From Methylotenera sp. (lineage in GTDB: Bacteria > Pseudomonadota > Gammaproteobacteria > Burkholderiales > Methylophilaceae), in the NCBI GenBank assembly GCA_005791685.1, contig SXVG01000010.1, positions 1 to 8,624 on the forward strand: DNA of 8,624 bases, given 5' to 3'. The stretch's first letter is position 1, and each line of letters opens with the position of its first letter. The position numbers were made by a program, and so were the translations under genes. Shown here in pieces: positions 6,452 through 8,624 of the stretch. The notes below the pieces were generated by a model. That model had not been told where the DNA came from, ran no database searches, and worked only from the letters and a program-made list of their open reading frames with translations.

Positions 6452-6982
6452 ATGCAAAATAAGCGCGCACATTGGCTTAAAAAGCCGATATTAAGTGGCC
6501 AATATCGCCCTGCTTTAAGCGATGATGGTTCGTTAACCATGCGCTTAAAAAGTGAATTTACTGACTTTTCCGTGCGGCCTATCGCGGTTAGCTACGCGCG
6601 TGCTTTCTTGGATGAAATGCCCGCGTTGGCCTTATCCTTGCGCCAAACTGCGCTGATACGCAATGTGCTGTTGATGTCAAATCAGCGTGCGCTGGTTTTT
6701 GCCCACAGCGTATTGCCGCTGGCCAGTTTGCGTGGGCCTTGGTTGGGTTTGCGCCAACTGGGCTGTCAACCCTTGGGCGAGGCCTTATTTGCCAATCCGC
6801 AAGTAAAACGCACCGCCTTAAGCTATCAAAAATTGTATGCACAGCACGCTTTATACCAGCAGGCGGTGGCTGCGCTTGGCGCTAAACCGGCCTATTTATG
6901 GGCGCGCCGCTCGGTATTTAGTTTGCACAGGGCGAACATTATGGTGACCGAGGTGTTTTTACCTCCAATACTGCGGGCTTAA
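6452..6982 (+). CDS. ubiC: Chorismate lyase (chorismate-pyruvate lyase)
   Basis: UbiC removes pyruvate from chorismate to give 4-hydroxybenzoate, the first committed step of ubiquinone synthesis, in the cytoplasm. The 176-residue protein (E. coli about 165) aligns with the family. LIRNVLLMSNQRALVFAHSV (68-87) carries R70, which lines up with the catalytic Arg in E. coli WLREILL. The segment SLRGPWLGLRQLGCQPLGEALF matches E. coli [28 protein letters not shown] matches LWGRRS, and VTEVFLP carries E167, equivalent to the active-site Glu of LTELFLP. The gene lies 9 bases upstream of ubiA, whose enzyme uses its product, so the two are almost certainly co-transcribed. No Shine-Dalgarno is visible before the ATG. 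Identity rests on these motifs and context, and is firm. Confidence 0.93.
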   Translation: MQNKRAHWLKKPILSGQYRPALSDDGSLTMRLKSEFTDFSVRPIAVSYARAFLDEMPALALSLRQTALIRNVLLMSNQRALVFAHSVLPLASLRGPWLGLRQLGCQPLGEALFANPQVKRTALSYQKLYAQHALYQQAVAALGAKPAYLWARRSVFSLHRANIMVTEVFLPPILRA

Positions 6983-6991
6983 CTATCCACC

Positions 6992-7864
6992 ATGCTTAAT
7001 TCCAAGCTACTGCAAAAACTAGCCATCTACCAACGCTTAATGCGTTTGGATAAACCCATAGGCATATTATTGCTGTTGTGGCCCACCCTATGGGCACTCT
7101 GGATGGCCAGTCAAGGCCAGCCAGATGGGCGGCTACTGATGGTGTTCGTCATGGGCACGGTGTTGATGCGCAGCGCCGGTTGTGTGATGAACGATATTGC
7201 CGACAGCCAATACGATGGCTTGGTTGAACGTACGCAATTTAGGCCTTTAGCGCAACAGGAACTGAGCAAAAAAGAGGCCTTATTGTTGGCCGCGGGCTTA
7301 AGCGCATTGGCTTTTGCTTTGGTCTGTACCTTGAATGGCTTAACCATAGCCTTGTCTTTGGTGGCCTTGTTCTTGGCCATGACTTACCCCTTAACCAAAC
7401 GATTTTTAGCCATTCCACAAGCTTATCTGGGCATAGCTTTTGCGTGGGGCATCCCCATGGCATTTGCCGCCAGCACCGGCAGCATTCCGCCCTTAGCCTG
7501 GGTGTTGTTGTTGGCCAATGTTTGTTGGGCGATGGCTTACGATACCGAGTACGCCATGGTGGATCGTGATGACGATTTGAAAATTGGCATCAAATCCTCG
7601 GCCATTAGCTTTGGCCGTTTTGATGTCATGGCGGTCATGCTATGTTATCTAGGCAGTTTGGGCCTGCTCGTGCTGGCGGGTCAACTGGCAAAGTTAGGCT
7701 GTTTTTATTATTTGGGTTTAGGGCTGGCTGGCGGGGTGGCGCTAAGGCACTATTTTTTAATTAGGCATCGTGAAAAAGCGCGGTGTTTCCAAGCATTTTT
7801 ACACAATAACTGGTTTGGCTTTGCCGTGTTCGCCGGCTTGGCCGCCCATTATTATGTAAGCTAA
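6992..7864 (+). CDS. ubiA: 4-hydroxybenzoate polyprenyltransferase
   Basis: UbiA is an inner-membrane prenyltransferase that attaches the polyprenyl tail (octaprenyl in E. coli) to 4-hydroxybenzoate, the second step of ubiquinone synthesis. The protein has 290 residues, the usual length, and is strongly hydrophobic throughout, with eight or nine membrane helices (for example about 22-40, 48-66, 93-112, 115-133, 143-160 and 163-182). Both Mg-diphosphate-binding Asp motifs are present: N67-D68, D71 and D75 in NDIADSQYD, and D184, D191 and D195 in DTEYAMVDRDDD. The typical segment RLDKPIGILLLLWPTLWAL is near the N-terminus, and RTQFRPLA follows the first motif. The start is 9 bases after the ubiC stop with no Shine-Dalgarno, so translational coupling is possible. 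The stop is 9 bases from the end of the convergent gene on the other strand. Confidence 0.97.
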   Translation: MLNSKLLQKLAIYQRLMRLDKPIGILLLLWPTLWALWMASQGQPDGRLLMVFVMGTVLMRSAGCVMNDIADSQYDGLVERTQFRPLAQQELSKKEALLLAAGLSALAFALVCTLNGLTIALSLVALFLAMTYPLTKRFLAIPQAYLGIAFAWGIPMAFAASTGSIPPLAWVLLLANVCWAMAYDTEYAMVDRDDDLKIGIKSSAISFGRFDVMAVMLCYLGSLGLLVLAGQLAKLGCFYYLGLGLAGGVALRHYFLIRHREKARCFQAFLHNNWFGFAVFAGLAAHYYVS

Positions 7865-7873
7865 AGGCGCGCT

Positions 7874-8624
7874 TTATTGCTTATCCGCTGGCATCGTTGG
7901 CTTTGAAAAATCCCAGCTCAAATCCTCAGTGACCGGCCTTTTTTCTGCGGCTGCGGTGTGAGCATGGTTGGCGGTGGGCATGGTAATTTCTTCCATGCTT
8001 AAGGCCGCTTCCAGTTCCGTGCTTAAGGCTGGGTAGGGCGCCAGACTAAAGTCCAGCTTGGCCAATGGCGCGCTCTTAGGCGCCGGGTTGTCCGACTCGG
8101 CGGGTAGTGTGGCGGGCGCAGCAAACCAGGCTGGCGGTGCTTGCCGCAATAAAGTTTGGCGCCGTAGCCCCAGCATGAGCCCTAATACGGCTAGGCAGCT
8201 AGCGCTGGTGAGTGCCAGCGTTGGCCAATTGAGCATGGTTTTTGCTGCTTGCATTTTGGCCGCCTCGGCTTCTAATAATTGATTGCGTTGCTGCAAACTG
8301 ACCATTTGTTTAGCCAGCTGTGCCAAGCGGTAGTCGATGGCGGTGGCATCATCGCTGGCGGCCGTGACCGATGGCGAGGCCAGTGCGGCAGGTCGGTTTA
8401 GGTCTATATTTTTGCTTAAACGCAAGGCTAAGCTAGGGCTGCCGCTGGCCTCGTAGGCGCTGGCGCCAGAAATGACCAATAAAGCCTTATTGGTCGATGC
8501 CTTGCTCTGGACTGTGGCTTTGGCGGTGCTTGGGTTTTCCGGTTCGGGCTTGCCGGTGTAGGCGTCCTGCAATTTTTCAGCCAGGCTATGGGCCCAGCGT
8601 GGGTCTTTTTGGACCAGGCTGTCG
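7874..8624 (-). CDS. Unrecognised membrane protein with coiled coil, possibly FimV-like (partial)
   Basis: The frame is open to the window edge, so the N-terminal part is missing; 249 residues of the C-terminal part are visible. A TTG at 8572 is not needed as a start. In order one sees: a charged segment (DSLVQKDPRWAHSLAEKLQD); a Ser/Ala-rich stretch; a probable coiled coil (YRLAQLAKQMVSLQQRNQLL, continuing to about 8237); one membrane helix near 8164-8230 (LNWPTLALTSASCLAVLGLM) followed by basic residues LRRQTLLR; and an acidic, Pro/Ala-rich tail with two related patches, KLDFSLAPY and LSWDFSKP. Coiled coil, single helix and acidic tail with DF patches resemble the middle and cytoplasmic parts of FimV-type pilus/polar proteins, but the diagnostic LysM region and C-terminal TPR motif are not seen. 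The function is unknown. It is convergent with ubiA and probably unrelated to it. Confidence 0.6.
   Translation of the reverse strand, partial: DSLVQKDPRWAHSLAEKLQDAYTGKPEPENPSTAKATVQSKASTNKALLVISGASAYEASGSPSLALRLSKNIDLNRPAALASPSVTAASDDATAIDYRLAQLAKQMVSLQQRNQLLEAEAAKMQAAKTMLNWPTLALTSASCLAVLGLMLGLRRQTLLRQAPPAWFAAPATLPAESDNPAPKSAPLAKLDFSLAPYPALSTELEAALSMEEITMPTANHAHTAAAEKRPVTEDLSWDFSKPTMPADKQ
8474..8495. repeat. Perfect 9-bp inverted repeat inside the right-edge gene
   Basis: GACCAATAA (8474-8482) and TTATTGGTC (8487-8495) are exact reverse complements around the 4-base loop AGCC. It lies within the coding sequence of the minus-strand membrane protein, where it encodes TNKALLV. Both strands could fold it. 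No T run follows on either strand. It may be chance, but a tight loop on a perfect 9-bp stem is uncommon in coding DNA. Confidence 0.4.

Noticed and set aside
7996..8029. Repeated TGCTTAAGGC (7996-8005 and 8020-8029)
   Set aside because: It is a 10-base repeat 24 bases apart, in frame, in low-complexity Ala/Leu/Ser coding sequence of the membrane protein. It is likely coincidence from biased codons.
8201..8222. Hairpin CGCTGG/CCAGCG inside the membrane-helix region
   Set aside because: Only six Watson-Crick pairs plus marginal additions, in GC-rich coding sequence. This is not unusual for its composition.

Overview
The window is ordinary, gene-dense chromosome from a Gram-negative proteobacterium, most likely a betaproteobacterium. 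The evidence is gene content and order (rph divergent from yicC, then gmk-rpoZ-spoT-recG followed by ubiC-ubiA), a short 68-residue omega subunit, and moderate base composition with many TTG/TTA leucine codons. Genus or family cannot be decided from this sequence. I see no insertion sequence, prophage, CRISPR array, tRNA or rRNA.

Layout. At the left edge lies the 5' end of rph (RNase PH) on the minus strand. A 98-base divergent intergenic region separates it from yicC. Then seven genes run on the plus strand: yicC (YicC/YloC-type endoribonuclease), gmk (guanylate kinase), rpoZ (RNA polymerase omega), spoT (bifunctional (p)ppGpp synthetase/hydrolase), recG (branch-migrating helicase), ubiC (chorismate lyase) and ubiA (4-hydroxybenzoate polyprenyltransferase). 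The gaps are 38, 54, 28, 43, 87 and 9 bases. On the right, a minus-strand gene that runs off the window ends 9 bases from ubiA, tail to tail. It encodes an unrecognised single-pass membrane protein with a coiled coil, possibly FimV-like. No stretch over 300 bases lacks a gene.

How the genes fit together. gmk, rpoZ and spoT form the known guanine-nucleotide/stringent-response cluster: Gmk makes GDP from GMP, SpoT makes and degrades (p)ppGpp, and omega forms part of a (p)ppGpp binding site on RNA polymerase in proteobacteria. recG follows spoT directly; the trmH gene found between them in E. coli is absent here. ubiC and ubiA perform the first two committed steps of ubiquinone synthesis and probably have their own promoter in the 87-base gap after recG.

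I did not find a convincing new biological system. The most notable non-coding signals are a perfect 11-bp inverted repeat inside the last codons of recG, a perfect 7-bp hairpin just before rpoZ, smaller inverted repeats in other gaps of the cluster, a consensus -10 box so close to gmk that its message could be nearly leaderless, and a general lack of Shine-Dalgarno sequences. The least explained gene is the membrane protein at the right edge.
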